Both the position numbers and the translations under genes were made by a program. 64,000 bases of DNA, taken from assembly GCA_003024785.1 (NCBI GenBank), contig PUQB01000248.1, positions 235,610 through 299,609 of the forward strand, given 5' to 3'. The notes beneath the pieces are model-generated. The model was not told the origin of the DNA and did no database searches. It worked only from the letters and a program-made list of their open reading frames with translations. How positions within the stretch are numbered: position 1 is the first letter of the stretch; each line of letters begins with the position of its first letter. Shown piece by piece: positions 24,541 through 38,164 of this stretch. The DNA is from Selaginella tamariscina. Lineage: Eukaryota; Streptophyta; Lycopodiopsida; Selaginellales; Selaginellaceae.

Positions 24541-27500
24541 ATGGAGCCATTGTCCGACCAGGAGCTCTACGATCTGTTACAACGAGACACTTTCTACCAC
24601 ATCTTTGTTAGCAACAACAATGCAGTGCAAGTGAATTCAGCTGAGGATGTCGAGGATGCACTGTCCAAGCACGAAACAGTAATGCTCATGTTTGAAGAAA
24701 ACCCAATCTCATGAATCTCGACAGCACTCCTCTCGTAGTCAAGCACCTTGCCTTCTATTATTCGACAACCAAAGCTGGCATGGTGATTTTATGTATGCAT
24801 ATGCACATAGGATGAAACATCTCGAGACACTCTGGATTGGGTATGGGTATGTCCAGGATTTCAATTGGCTCCACGAGCTAGACAAGCTCAATGTCTAAGC
24901 ATCAGGTTAACTAAAGACGCTGCTCAGGCTTTTATCACTGCGCTAAAGGATTCAAAGTGTGTATTGAGGAGCTTGAACTCGACCACACGTGGTCGGAGAA
25001 TGACGAGTTACTGGATGCAATTGTGTCCATGACTTCTCTAAGAAGGCTCTGTATAGGAGAGATAAGGGTCGGGAAAGAGGTTTTGTTTAACCATCTCACC
25101 TCTCCACAGTGTAACATATATGACCTCGGACTTACAGGGGTTCACAGTTACCTTGATCTGGCAAATGTTCTCAGGCATCCTGACTGTACATTGCGAAGCT
25201 TAAGGTTTATACACGGGCCCGAGGAAACTGAAGGGAACAGGCAGTTTCTAGAGGCCCTGAAATGTAGCAAACTGCAAACATTTATCTTTATTCACTAGGG
25301 ATGATGATTTTGTTGAAGGGTTGGAGACAACATTGCACAAGGATGATCTAAAGCTCACATCACTCTTCTTGGATACCTCTCATCGTCTCGATATGGAGTC
25401 GTTGCTCAGTTCCAAGTTGACGCATCTCGGATTGCACACAAATTATAGGAGAGATATCCAGTTCTTGTTCGAGAGCTCTCAACGTTTTGAGCGAGCTATA
25501 TCCACTTCAAGGCTGAGATGTCTTACTGTCGGTGGAATAGATTTGGTGCCACTTAGAGAACAACGGAAGCTTGTGGATTTCTTGAACAGGAATATTGATT
25601 GTCCATTGGTGACATTGGACCTTGATAAGTGGAAGTCTGAAGTGTTACACCAAAGCTGTTTGCAAATCTTGAAGCGGAACAAACTCTATCGAGAAGGAGG
25701 TCTTTTAGACGAAAGGCTTAATCGCACCTTCAAATGCTAAGCTTTTCATATGTGGAGACACTGGAGTTGGGAAGACAACCATTCGGAAAACCTTGCCAGA
25801 AGGGTTGGGGTCCCCGGCATTTTCCAGTCATCAAATCAACTTATGGAATAGAGCTTCAAGCTTTATGCTTTACAGATAAGAAGTTGATCGTGTGTGACTT
25901 AGCTGGCCAATCTGAGTACCATGCATTTCATCACTACTTTGTAAGAGGCAGTGATAAAGATTTGTTTCTCCTCGTTTGTAAGGCTCCTACAGTTGCAGAC
26001 GATCCAGCAGAGCTAGAAAAACAACTCAAATATTGGCTGAGATTCATTGTTGCACACGTTCCTTGTCCAACCAGAGGCCAAGAGTATTGATACTTCTCAA
26101 TTACTTTCCACTAGCCAGAGATCCACAAGTACAACGACGATGAAAGAGTTCGCATGGATTCGATGTAAAGAGGTAATCAAAGATTATTCGCAGTGCATTG
26201 ACTTTGGAGATACAGAAAGCAGTAGTGTATATGGAAATTGTGGCTAGAAAATCAACCAAGTTAGACAACTCAAAGGAGCATTGGAAAGAGCCTTGAGAGG
26301 AGTGTTGGAGAAGAGACCAAAAGTTCCATCAGTTTGCAATCGCATCATGATCATGAATGATGCTGATGCTACACGGCAACCCAAGGTGGTGTCACTTGAG
26401 AAGTTCAGGAATATGTACAACATGAGAAACTTCAAGGAAATCCGGTTTAAGGCATGTCTCATGCATCTTCACGATAGCGGAGAACTGGTCTACTTTGAAG
26501 ATGACACACCAGACGAGACACAACAGTTTGTTGTCTGGATGTTCAGTGGTTCTTGCGAGATGTTATTGGTGTTTTTCTGCCTCGGTTAGGAAGGAACTTG
26601 AATGACGCACGACCTCCGGCAGTGCAGCCCCTCATGAGTGTTCATGCACAACTCGCAACCAGGTGTGAAGCAGCAGCTCACATTCCTTACATACTGTCTT
26701 CACTTCAGAAGCTAGGTGTGGTGCTACTAAACCAGAAGGGAACTCATGTTACGATCTTGCCTTTGTTGAAAGAAACTCTCCAGCAATGGGAAGCAAGAAC
26801 GTGGGAGGCCCGAGTTCAGCAGTTACTGTTTCTGGGGAAGGAGATTCGATTGCAAACACTCTGAGACAACAATTCTGCCATCTGGGATCTTCAACATGCT
26901 TCAAGTGACACTTGCAGGTATGTTTTCTCAACATAAATTTGACGAGGCTGGCTCTATCTGGTGGAGAACAGAATTCATGTGATTGTCAAGATTGGAGGCA
27001 GCAGAGGAGAATGGTATGATATGCATTGGGTGGACGTACTTGTTCGAATACCATTCGACCGTGAGACGTACCTACTGGAGCAAGCCGGACCTTTTCCAAC
27101 GCGTGAACCTGTGCATTGCTGAAGTTTGTGGAGCTCCGAACTGGGGATGTCCCGCACTGGAACTCGAAGAGAAAGTCATCAGGCCGCAACAAATCGAGAG
27201 CAACTTAAGTTCAAGCTTTGAGGAGTGTGTCCACTAGCTTCACTTGTTGAAGAGCTCACCAAGGATGGTCGCACTTTGCTGTATGAACATACTTGGCCAA
27301 GTTTGCAGAGTAATCCAATCTATGAGCTCTTGTTGCCGAGTGAACGGGATAAATACTTTGTAGCACAGCAGAGCAACCTGAATGTCATCGGTCCGAGGTA
27401 CAAGAGTGTTTAGATGCAACAACTATTGACAGTGAGCATAGTACCACGGATGGTACCAGTGAGTTAGTCTTACTCAAGCGGATGGAGCGTTTGGAGTCCA

Positions 27501-28141
27501 ACATAGTGAGGCAGATAAGAACTTCAGAAGCCAGGATAACAAGCGAGATTCACAGACTGGAGTTGGTTGTCAAGAAACAAATGGATGCTGCACATGCAAG
27601 GAGGTGAGATCTCTCTAAGCTCATGCTCCATATGGACTTTGAGGCACCCAAGTACCCATACATAACGGACGAGAACAACTTCCTCCAGAATGTCTCAATC
27701 TTGCCTTTGGCTCTACTATGAAACTTCATTTCTTATGTGAACACCACCAGCACTGTCATCCAGTGGAGAACCAACGAGGTATCGAAATCACTGAACGTCC
27801 GGAGTGGTTGAAGAAAGCAGCTCCAGTGTTAGTTCCAGCACTCAGAATTATGTTGTTTGCACTCAAGGTTGGCTATTGCGGGTTTTGGTGTAGTCATTCC
27901 ATCTCCGGCATCTGCATTTCCCAAGGGTCTCAAGGATGGAGCAATTCAAGCAGTAATGGAGGCAGTGTTTGGCAACGTTGATAAACACCTCAAGTCTGGA
28001 TTTCCCACGAGAGACGAGCTGAAAGAGTTTCATGAATGTCTTGATATGTCTTTGAAGGGAAGGGATCTGGAGCGTGACTTGGGGTTACGTAGGAGAATAC
28101 AGAATGGGCGACATGTTTGGCTGTGCCAACAACATCAATGA
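24541..28141 (+). pseudogene. ROCO-family LRR-Roc-COR gene R2, heavily frameshifted
   Basis: Second copy of the LRR-Roc-COR gene. It starts MEPLSDQELYDL at 24541, one base pattern after an upstream stop (ATGTTCTAA). The P-loop GDTGVGKTT is at 25754-25780 and DLAGQSE at 25896-25916. The reading frame breaks at least at about 24703, 24890, 25280, 25730, 25790 (CGGAAGAACC to CGGAAAACC), 25836, 26080, 26240, 26535, 27085, 27230, 27400, 27600, 27690 and 27870. It has the most lesions of the three copies. The end matches R1 (HVWLCQQHQ then stop). The COR-like segment and hydrophobic C-terminal stretch are recognisable. Confidence 0.85.
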
Positions 28142-28740
28142 TATTTCTGCCTTTCAATAATTAGCTTCTATATTGATATGTACTTACTTGAATCCACGTG
28201 TATGTTTCTATGTATATACATATAGATGTGTGTGTGCGTGTGTGTACAAATAAATACACCCGCTCATCGACACTTGCAACATACGTAGCAGCTGAAGCTT
28301 CCCGCACGTCAGTCATTCATATGAAATGCTGCAACCCATAGATACAAACTGGCTCCACGAAGCTTCTTTTCTCCGCGTGCTTGGTGCCTTTTGTTGAGAT
28401 TGTTGAGTTCTGGAGATTTCATCTTGAGTTCAGTAAGGCGTATATATTATAATATTATAATTATATAATACATTATAATAAGCAGATGTAATATGCATAT
28501 ACATATTTGGAATCGGGTTACATGTATCTGTACGTATGTACAGTACACATCTTACATGTATCTATACGTATGTACACTTTCACTGAACTCGAGATTTACA
28601 CTTTGTGATCTATTACTTTACATGCAACCACACATACATACACATACAGACTTATACGGATCGAGTTGCGTGTGTGTACAGACACATGCTGTATATGAAA
28701 TGATATTTTAATAATGAGCATATAACATACACTATTTCTT
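28142..28740. other. 3' flank of ROCO R2
   Basis: No gene. Collinear with the flanks of R1 and R3, including AAATAAATACACCCGC and AACTCGAGATTTACAC. Confidence 0.6.
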
Positions 28741-28795
28741 CAAACGTTTGATTTCCTTAGTGAAGGATGACGTATGGATCCTGTTTCGACATCCA
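28741..28795 (-). pseudogene. Truncated C2-domain exon, unit 2
   Basis: Only the part encoding about MSKQDPYVILHYG remains. The 5' half of the exon is replaced by AT-rich DNA from 28796. Confidence 0.55.
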
Positions 28796-29695
28796 ATATT
28801 TTTCTTCATATTTTATACTATTACTTTCACTTTATTAATTAACCCATTCACTCGATGTGTCATTAATATAATTTTAGTTTTAATAAAAATTAAATTCAAG
28901 TCAAATCTATTACGAAGTGTAAAATCAAATACAGAAAAAAGTGAAGAAGAAAAATTTAATGTGTTTGAATAGAATGAGTTTTATATTAATGTTGACTTGA
29001 CTTGTTGTCGGTGATCGTAAGAATTAACAGCAAGGTATTAGAAAGCATATTTATTATATATTTGTTTGTAATGGTGCAATTTTTTTTATAAAGTTTAACA
29101 CCCGTGTGTTGCATTTTTCTAGTTGCGTGTATAGAATCACTTTGTTTCCCGTCTTTTCTCAATCTTCTTTTTCTGGAACGGTTTCACAGTCCAACCCCCT
29201 TTTCATATTAATGGTAATTAATACTTTAATTGAAAACCAAGGAAAAACATTTATTTAAAAACAAATTTATATATAACAAATCATGTATACAAAAAATCTG
29301 AAGGTCTTTTTAATTTATATACATATAAAATTATTCAAATAATTAAGTTAATTAATTGTCATTAAGGAAGAGAGCCCTTTGCCTTATTGCCTTCAGTCCA
29401 TATATATATATTGCTACTCCGTTTTTTTTAACTAACAACGACAATATAAAACGAAGACAATAAGTTAAGGTAATACACATTATTAAAACTTTTAATATCA
29501 TTATTTAGTGAGGGGTAGTCCCGACGAGAATATTCTGAAGGAATTCTTTTCATGAATTCCATATATTATGTTCATTTGTATGTATGTATGTGTTCATTTC
29601 TCATTTATGCCATTTTAAATCTTCATGTTATTCTTTTCTTAAGTTCAAATATAAATAATGATGATGTATACTTACCGGAAACAATAAAATCAATA
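28796..29695. other. Remnant of AAA-fragment 3' flank, unit 2
   Basis: Collinear with 19700-20420 and 44800-45620 but without exons. At about 29695 it passes straight into an SPB1 intron (TTTTATACCAGTTATAT). Like A3, and unlike A1, it lacks the EQLKNDKK exon right after CTTACCGGAAAC. Confidence 0.65.
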
Positions 29696-30460
29696 ATTTT
29701 TAGTAATTTTATACCAGTTATATAATATTAATCATTTATTTGCATACATTTTAATATCATTCATATATTACAGGTACGATGATCCAAATACAACTTTTCG
29801 AAAACCATGCGAAGCAGCAGACTTTAGATGGTCCGATAAGCCTCTAGACTTACTTGGAACCATAACCTCCATCACCTTTGATGATGCTAATAGCACTCCC
29901 ATAAAAGAGCATAAAGAAACAACTGATGAGGTATGATACATTTGTATACGTGTGTGTGTGTTGTGTGTGTGCTTGCTCGCGTTTATTTCCTGATGATGAT
30001 TTGTGTTTGTATAGATATAAGCCTTCTGTGAAGATCTTCTCGTCATTGGAAAAAAGGAGTTCAAGCAAATACTGAAGTATGTAGTCTCATCTATCTTATA
30101 CATCACATACATGTACATAAAACATATACATGCATACTAATATCCGTACACACTCATGGATATTTTATTGTGCATATATAGATGGAAACATGTATACATT
30201 CATAACATTTATATGGATCAAACACCATGTATACACACTTGTACTGAGTTTTAATGTTTTTAGGTGGCGTTTTAAGCGTTAGAAAAGCACTATCTACAGA
30301 TAATAAACCAGAGAATGGACCTGCTAAAGCTGGAAAGGCAGAAGATGAGGAAGATATGCTTGAAAAAAATGGAGAACTTAAGTCTATGATGGATTCTAAG
30401 AATAAGCAAGCCAAGAAAAAGGAGTCAAAACGAAAGCGAAGGTCCATATATATTTACACC

Positions 30461-30491
30461 AATGTTTGTGCCCCTTGCGGAATCGAACCAG
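30461..30491 (-). other. tRNA T-arm-like insert in SPB1 S3 intron
   Basis: About 31 bp absent from S1 but present in S3 and S4. On the minus strand it reads GGTTCGATTCC followed by GCAAGGGGC, like the 3' part of a tRNA. There is no cloverleaf, so it is not a tRNA gene. Confidence 0.4.
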
Positions 30492-32045
30492 CACATAATA
30501 TACACACGCATGAATAACATTGACACACATATATTTATTTGTATGTGATATACGTGACTTATGAATTATTTTTTTTTAGCTTAAAACGCGGACAAGAACA
30601 GGAATGCAAGTTGACGTTACTGGGGAACAATACGGCGATATTGAGCTTTTTTCGCTTGCTTCTATCAAGGTTTGTGTGCGTGCGTGCGTGCGTTTGATGA
30701 TGTTTAATTGTATGTCTCTTTTGTATGCAATATAGGTAAATGGATATGATTGTTGTACGTTCGCATCACAGGCGGTTTGTAATCCTGTACGCAACGTAGT
30801 TATATATGGAAGTACATGGAGTGGTGATGTGTTAAACAACTGGCTTGTAGTGCACGATGTGGTGTATATAATCTGTATATACATGTACATATGTATCTAT
30901 GTATATTTTATTAAGAATGATATGGTATGATCAGGCTAAAAATGCGTTAGACCGAGTTGAACAAGATGCTGCAAAATCTGGCGATGAGCATGAGAGTGCA
31001 AGTGATGATGAAATCCTCAATGGTGCAAAGCCTTATAAAGATGAAGATGAAAGTGATTTGGATTCCGATGCTGAGCGTGAGAGGTGGGCGTACGTTTGTG
31101 TGTATACATAAGTACCATTAAATATATCCTGTACATCTAATATATGCATCATATTTATAATGAGGTACATGTATGTGTCTATGTGCATTTTGTATGGTCG
31201 GATGATTAACGTCATAAGTATTATATAACATATATATAAATTCAATGGACAAACACCCATGCATATGATCCATGGCACATGTATCCGTAGTTTGTATCTG
31301 TCTAAACATGTATATAATGTATGCATGAGGTAGTTTATAGACATCAACTTGAACATGTATACATGTATATAGGCTTTGTAGATAGGAAGTACTGCACGTC
31401 GCAAGCGTGCTAGGATGGGTGACTTGGAGAATGATAAGCTTCTGGAGGTAGATATTCACACATATACACACACACGTGTGTGTGTACTTCTATAATATGC
31501 TTGTGCGTATGTATAATAAATACTAAGTTATTGTTTTGAAGGAGGAAACGGATGATATAGTGGAGGAAGATTCAAATAGGGACGACAAACAGCGTGAAGA
31601 GGAGGAACCAAATCCTCTTCTTGTCTCCGTTCCTAAACAGAAACTAACTACAGAACAGATTGCACAACAATGGTTTAGTCAGGGTATTTTCCAAGGATTA
31701 AATGAACAACAGGAAACTGAGGACGAGATTAAAGGTTCGCAAGGTATGGTTACTTATATCGTATGTGTGCATATATAGCATGTGTTATGTCTCAGCATAT
31801 ATCCATGTTTGTGTATGTACAATATACACATATCATGATGCACACACATACTCGTTAGACATCGTCTTATGAAGTACTTATGCAGGTCAAAACAAATACT
31901 TATGCGATCAGGAGCACAGGATGATGAGAGATTAAAAACTTAAAGGGTATACATTTGTGTGTATAAACAATATAGATATTTGACCCTCTTTATCTTATGC
32001 TAGAGCTCATATTTTGTCCTTGTACTTAGTATACTAGTGATGTTA

Positions 32046-32100
32046 AAGTGTGTGTGTGTCTCTCTCTCTCTCTCTCACTCACACACACACACACACACAC
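32046..32100. repeat. (GT)n(CT)n(CA)n microsatellite in SPB1 S3 intron
   Basis: Counterpart of 5108-5174 with a different tract composition. Confidence 0.9.
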
Positions 32101-33223
32101 AAACTATTATGTTTGCATATAATCTCGTTTTGTACGAACTGTAATTGATTAACTATACTGGTAACCATTATACGATAACTATATATAATTTTAATCTGAT
32201 TAATGTATTTATTGCTTCTATTATATATTAATTTTACTTTTACAGTTAAAACGCAACAAGTGAAAGAGAGTAACGACAAGAAGAATGAAGAACTACCAAA
32301 TGATGATTTCGAGATAGTAACAGCAGAAGATTCCGACGAATCTTCATCGGAAGAGGAAGAAATTCCTAAGAATATGACAGTGATATGAAGACGGAGAATC
32401 TAGCATATGCAAAGAATATGCTAAGGAAGAAAGACGGGGACAGAATCGTCGACGATCGTACAGCAGGTACATGTTCAGTGACGAGGGCTTACCGGATTGG
32501 TTTGCGGACGATGAGAAGAAACATTGTAAAATTAACAAGCCTTTTACGAAAGAAGAGGTGCGTACCATGCTTGTACATGTGTATATGTATGTGTGTGGAT
32601 TTTTATTAGTTTATAGATGTGTAGATATCTGTATATTTACGTTTGTCTATATTTTTATATAGTTCTGATCGACATATAACATTGGTTTTAATAAGTTCTA
32701 TAAATGTATGTGCTCGTGAAACTGTATGTGGTGTGTGTGAGGTCTATGCGTATGCATATTCATATTCGTCTTCGTGAGTTAGTGGACACATGTGATATGC
32801 ACTCAACCACTGCAATTTTTGTTATCTAGCTAACTAACCTCCCTACCTGCGTATCATATATATAAAGAATACCTCTGTGGTAGAGACAGACAAGATATAT
32901 ATAGTTATGATATATATCGTATCTATATTTATGATATATACGGTCTGTGTGTATGTTGATTTGTATATGTGTGTGTAGGTCCTGGCTATGAAGGCACAGT
33001 TCAAGGCCATAGATGCAAGGCCAGTGAAGAAAGTGGCAGAAGCAAAGGCACGTAAGAAGAGGAGAGTAATGAAGCGAATGGAGCAGGCCAAGAGCAAAGC
33101 TGCTGCCATTGCTGACCAACCCGATATCTCTAACAAGTCCAAAAACAGGTCTGCGTGCGTGCGTGTGGGTTTTATATCATATTTGTGTGTATTATATATT
33201 AGAAAAATTCTCTAAATATATAT

Positions 33224-33439
33224 TGTAAGATACTGTATATATATAACATACTGTATATAGGCATGTGTATATACACATGCGTAGTGACACATTGGTGGTG
33301 ATCTGGCTCCCATGTGTCAGTGCCATGTGTTGCATGTGTGCCACGTGGCAGAGGGTCTTTTGTATATAAGCAGGGTTTTTGTAGCTGAATACATCTGACT
33401 TTTTACATCTAAATTTCTAAATATATATTTGCTCTTTCA
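33224..33439 (+). repeat. Gypsy 2 5' LTR
   Basis: TGTAAGATACTG to GCTCTTTCA. Contains TATATAAGCAGGG, a likely TATA box and start region. Confidence 0.93.
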
Positions 33440-33489
33440 TTGGTGGAGAAGTTAGGTATTCCTTTCTTTTGCCTTTTCCTTTTTTGTTT

Positions 33490-34527
33490 CCATGATAATG
33501 AATAAGGAGACGGCTTTAACATTATTACTATTGTTATTGATGCACAAACTAAGTTGTTGGAGCGCTTTGTTGAGGGTTCGTCCTCTTCTTCCCCGCCTGA
33601 GCCCTTGCCAGTGGATCTGCTTCTAGTACTCCATCTTCTTCATAGGCCACAAATCCGAGGGTTAGACCCCAATCTTTTGTGGTGATTCGGGAGATGATGT
33701 ATACCACTGGTTTGATCATTTCCAAGTTATTGTTCGTTACTATGGTTGGGATGAGGTCTGTGGTCTCAAAGAATTCCCTACTTGTTTGGAAGGCCCTGCG
33801 CTCAAGTGGTATAATGGATTGGCTGCGGAGATTCAAGCCAATAGTAATCGGTTGAACGGAATGCCTTAAATGTATGTTTGGCAAAGTTGAGGATTCAGAT
33901 GATGCTTTCCAATAATTGCATGCGATATGACAACATCCTGGTGAGCCTGTTATGCGGTTTAGTATCAGGTTTGGGGATTTAGCTCGGCGTGCATATCCTA
34001 ACATGCCTGAGCTTATTAAGCTCGGTATGTTATGGCCAACTATGCAACCCGAACTTGTTCGATTCATTCGGGCTCTTCATCCTATCACATGGGAAGAAGC
34101 TTTTGCACTAGCTCAACGATTTGAGTTGGTGCCTGGTGAGGGCCGTGGTCCCCTTGGTTACCTGCTCCTTCTATTCAGCATGCTGATTCAATGGAGGTTG
34201 ACGTTGTTGCATATGTGCCTGCACGACAAGCCTTTTGTGGTCGACCTCGGGGCCCACCCGTGGACCACCTCCACGAAATTGTTCTGCACTTGTTCCAGTT
34301 CCTGCTCGTGGTGGTCAAAATCCATGGATTCGTGACAGGAGGATCGGAACAATGCAAGTCGACCCAATCAAGTTCATTGTTGGGCATGTTGGGCACCTGG
34401 ACATACTTGGCGGGCATGTGATGTGTATCCTGATTGGCGTCCACCACATCCAGGCTGGCGACCATATGTTCTGGATGGTGTACCTGTGGCAGCCGCTATG
34501 TTTGATGATGAGCTTTCCAGATGATGA
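33490..34527 (+). pseudogene. Gypsy 2 gag
   Basis: Capsid segment with VYHWFDHF and ALKWYNGLAAE (about 33690-33830), then ELIKLGMLWP, and the CCHC knuckle CWACWAPGHTWRAC at 34378-34419. Two in-frame stops TGA TGA occur at 34522-34527, then TAA at 34564 at the gag-pol junction. At least two frame breaks lie upstream. Same order as gypsy 1 gag. Confidence 0.8.
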
Positions 34528-34548
34528 CGCTTCTCTTGCGGTGGATCT

Positions 34549-37500
34549 GTTGCGGAAAACCAGTAATCGTACGGGCGACGGAGGGATCCCGTGCGATGGA
34601 AACTCCACCTCCATGCTTTTTTCGCTATGCATATCAAGGGTTGCAAGTTCCACCAAATCATCCAGTTTTCACATTTTCTGCACGAGTGAATGATGTTTCA
34701 GTCACAGTACTTGTGGATACAGGATCTAGTATGTCTTCCATAACTACTTCTCTGGCGCATCGGTGCTCATTACCCTTGAGACGAGCAGATAAGGTCTTGC
34801 ACATTTTATATGGTAATGGGCAGTCTCGTGCAGTATCACAGTACACCACTTCGACTACGCTGGTTATGGGTGCCAACTGTAAGTTTCCCTCTGGGTCTCT
34901 TAGGGTTGTCCCTTCCCAGGTCTTTGACATCATTCTGGGATGTGATTGGTTAAAGCAGTCGAAAGGTACATGTGATTTTTCACTCTCTCCTCCTGTATTA
35001 CGCTTGGAGTCTGTGTCTTTGCAGTCTGTTCCTTTACGTCCAGAGAAGCTTTGTTGCTGTTTGTATCACGCATACAGCTCCTTTGATTCCGGTCTTGGGT
35101 GGTGTTCATCTCAACAGGTTCAAATGCCGGATCCGTCACCTGAGTGTCGAGCACACTGCATCGAACAACTTAAGAAACAGTATGCAAGTTTGTTCAAATT
35201 TGATCTGTCCCAAGGTGCACGTGTGAAGACTCGACACTGTATACCCACCGGCAATGCAAAGCCTTTCAAAGTCCCGGTTCGACGCAGGTCACCAAAGGAG
35301 TTATCAGCCATGCGAACAGCTGTTACTGATATGATTGGTAAACGAGTGTGTCGTCCGTCACGGAGTCCATGGGCATGTGAACCTCATTTGGTTCCCAAGC
35401 CTGATGGATCTCTCCGATTTTGTGTGGATTACCGACCTCTTAACGATGTTACCATCAAAGATGTCTATCCACTTCCGAACTCTGCCGATCTATTAGATCG
35501 TTTGGGTCAGAGTCGATGGTTTACTAAGTTGGATTTGGCATCAGGATATTGGCAGGTTCCTATGGCTGAGGAGGATATTCCAAAAACGGCCTTCCGGACA
35601 CCATTTGGTCTTTACGAGTTTTTGGTCATGCCTTTTGGATTGACTTCAGCTCCTGCCACCTTTCAACGCATGATGGATGAGCTTCTTTCCGATATGCCTG
35701 ATATCACTGCCGATTTTATCGACGATGTGCTCATTCATGGGTCTGGTTCTTGGGAGGATCACATTCGTGATGTACGGCGCGTTCTTGATCGATTTCGAGA
35801 AGTTGGCCTGAAGTTGAAACTTGAAAAGTGTGTGTTTGGTTCGACCGACACCACTTACTTGGGTTACCGTATATCTCGAGAGGGTTTACAGGTGGATCCA
35901 ATGAAGTTGCGAGCTGTTCGAGAGTTCCCTCGTCCCGTACAGTACAGGAAGTCCAGCGTTTCTTGGGCACGGTGCAGTACTTGGGTCGATTCATCGATCA
36001 TCTCACTGATCGAACTGCCCCTCTTCGGGAGTTAGTTCGTCCACAGGTATCTTTCAGGTGGACTCGCAGGTGTCAGCAGGCATTTGACCAGTTAAAAGAG
36101 TTCCTGACAACTCCACCATTGCTTCAATACCCAGATTTTACTCGTCCGTTCATTTTACGAGTAGATGCCTCAGATGTTGGTATTGGTGGTGTATTGATGC
36201 AAACTGATGCTGTGGATTCTTCAATTCGACACCCGGTGGCTTACATTAGTCGAGTACTCACGCCGGCTGAGCGGAATTATTCCACTACTGAAAAAGAATG
36301 CCTTGCTGCTGTTTGGGGTTTTGAACGACTTCATGCCTACTTACATGGGAGTGAAACACTTTTGGAGTGTGATCATGCTGCTGTCACTTCCTTATTAAAA
36401 CGGAAGAATTTAGTGGGTCGCGTAGCCAGATGGGCATTACGTCTCCAGGTATATAACTTTAAGGTGGTGCACAGGCCTGGGCGAACAATGGTGGATGCGG
36501 ATGCACTTTCTCGAGCACCCTCTGATTCCACTTTGCCTGCTCATGCAGTAGCTGCAGCATTCGGTTTGATACAAGCCCCTCAGGTATTCGATGCCGACTT
36601 ACCATCCTTGGAACAGTGGCAGGATGCTCAAAAACATGAACCATGGACGAGGCAATTTTGCAATCCGTCTTCCGAACCTCGGTTTCGACAATATCATGCT
36701 CAGTTTCGACTTCAGGATGGTTTATTGTATTTTATTGGGACAAATCCAGAGGACAGATGGCGTTTGGCTGTACCCTCTACATATGTTCCACACCTTCTTC
36801 GAGCATATCATGATTCACCTATTGTTGGAGGTCATCTTGGTCACCAACGAGTGTTGGAGAAGCTGCGCCGATCATTTTATTGGCCAGCATGCGTGGTGAT
36901 GTGATCAGGTATATTCAAAGTTGTCCCACTTGTCAAACTCGGAATTCCTCTACGACTCGGGCCATGGGGTGTTGGAATCCATCAATGTCTCTCGCCCTTT
37001 TGAGTTAATTGCAGTGGATTTAATGGGACCTTTTCCACGTTCTTCTCAAGGTAACCAGTACATCATTGTTGTATCGATTATTTAACTCGATGGGTGGAGG
37101 TTGGTGCTCTTCCGGATGCAACTGCCATGTCAACAGCTTTGTTTCTGTTCGATAATGTGGTTTTGCAGCATTCTTGTCCAGAGCGGATGTTATCAGACAA
37201 TGGCCCCGCTTTCATTGCAGAGGTATTCCGAGTGTTGTGTGAGAGGTTAGGGGTAAAACATTCATTTGCCTCTCCGTATCATCCACAAACTGATGGTTTG
37301 GTGGAGCGATTGAATCGGACCTTCAAGGGTATGATCTCGAAGTATGTGAACTTCAATCACACGGACTGGGATTGGTATTTGCGATGTTTGAGATTTGCTT
37401 ATGTAACAGGCATTCAGAGTTCGATTGGTATCTCTCCATTCAAGGCATTGTATGGATATGATCCTAAGTTGCCTAGTGAATTGGGGTTATCATCGAATCT

Positions 37501-37890
37501 GCCACGTGCCGAGGATGCAAAGATGTGGGCTCGACATTTGGATGCTGTTTTGCCTCTTCTGCGTGCAGAGTCTGCTGAACATCTTGGTCGAGCTCAAATG
37601 CGGCAGCAATCTTCTTACAATGCACGACATCAAATTCCACCAGATTTTGCTGACGGTGACTTAGTCCTGGTACGTTTTCCCAAGCTGACTGCACCTGGGC
37701 TTGCAACTGGTTTATTACATAAGTGGCTTGGTCCCTACCGAGTACTCCGAAAGGTTGGTCCTCAGGTATATCAAGTACAGTTGGTGGGATCTCATGAGGT
37801 TGAGATAGTTCACGTGGTTCGAATGAAACGGTTTGTCGTTCGAGACTCGTTGAGTACATTTGGTCATACCTTAGATGGCCCAGCACACAG
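34549..37890 (+). pseudogene. Gypsy 2 pol (protease-RT-RNase H-integrase)
   Basis: Protease VDTGSSMSSI (near 34712) and a GCDWL end. RT has WFTKLDLASGYWQVP, FGLTSAPATFQR and FIDDVLIHG. RNase H has ILRVDASDVGIGG. Integrase has an H-rich N-terminus near 36810, then ILSDNGPAF-like LSDNGPAF and HPQTDGLVERLN. The C-terminus (GPYRVLRKVGPQVY) has no chromodomain that I can recognise. One frame runs 34521-36035. Breaks occur near 35945 (single base), at the TGA ending the frame at 36904, and near 37084. Apart from these the domains are complete. Confidence 0.9.
34554..34596 (+). promoter_or_regulatory. Putative -1 frameshift signal, gypsy 2
   Basis: GGAAAAC (34554-34560), one transition away from GGGAAAC of gypsy 1, then a 6-nt spacer, stem TCGTACGGG (34567-34575), a 12-nt loop and CCCGTGCGA (34588-34596). 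Nine pairs form, one of them G-U. Against gypsy 1 one A-U pair has become G-C through changes on both sides. Pol is in the -1 frame relative to the gag zinc knuckle. The heptamer itself looks decayed. Confidence 0.55.
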
Positions 37891-37944
37891 ATCCAGGACC
37901 ATCAATCCATCACCATCTACACAGATCCACAGAGGGGAGGATAA

Positions 37945-38164
37945 TGTAATACACTGTATATATATAACATATTGTATATACGCATGTGTATATACATACA
38001 TGCGTAGTGACACATGGGTGGTGATCTAGCTCCCATGTGTTAGTACCACGTGTCGCATGTGTGCCACATAGTAGAGGGTCTCCTGTACATAAGCAGGGTT
38101 TTTGTAGCTGAATACATCCAACATTTTTACATTTGACATTTCTGAATATATATTTGCTCTTTCA
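37945..38164 (+). repeat. Gypsy 2 3' LTR
   Basis: 220 bp, the partner of 33224-33439, directly after the purine tract. Confidence 0.93.

Larger units (their letters stand above)
33224..38164 (+). mobile_element. Ty3/gypsy LTR retrotransposon, gypsy 2
   Basis: A 4.94-kb element inserted in the last intron of SPB1 copy S3. LTRs of 216 and 220 bp run TGTAA to TTTCA and differ at roughly 20 sites plus small indels. The 4-bp target duplication ATAT is at 33220-33223 and 38165-38168. The empty site is visible in S1 (6218-6245). Primer-site candidate TTGGTGGAG follows the 5' LTR, and purine tract AGAGGGGAGGATAA precedes the 3' LTR. Encodes gag, protease, RT, RNase H and integrase with several frame breaks. 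Confidence 0.95.

Noticed and set aside
30461..30491. Minus-strand tRNA gene
   Set aside because: Only a T-arm-like piece is present. No anticodon arm or acceptor pairing can be built from the flanks.
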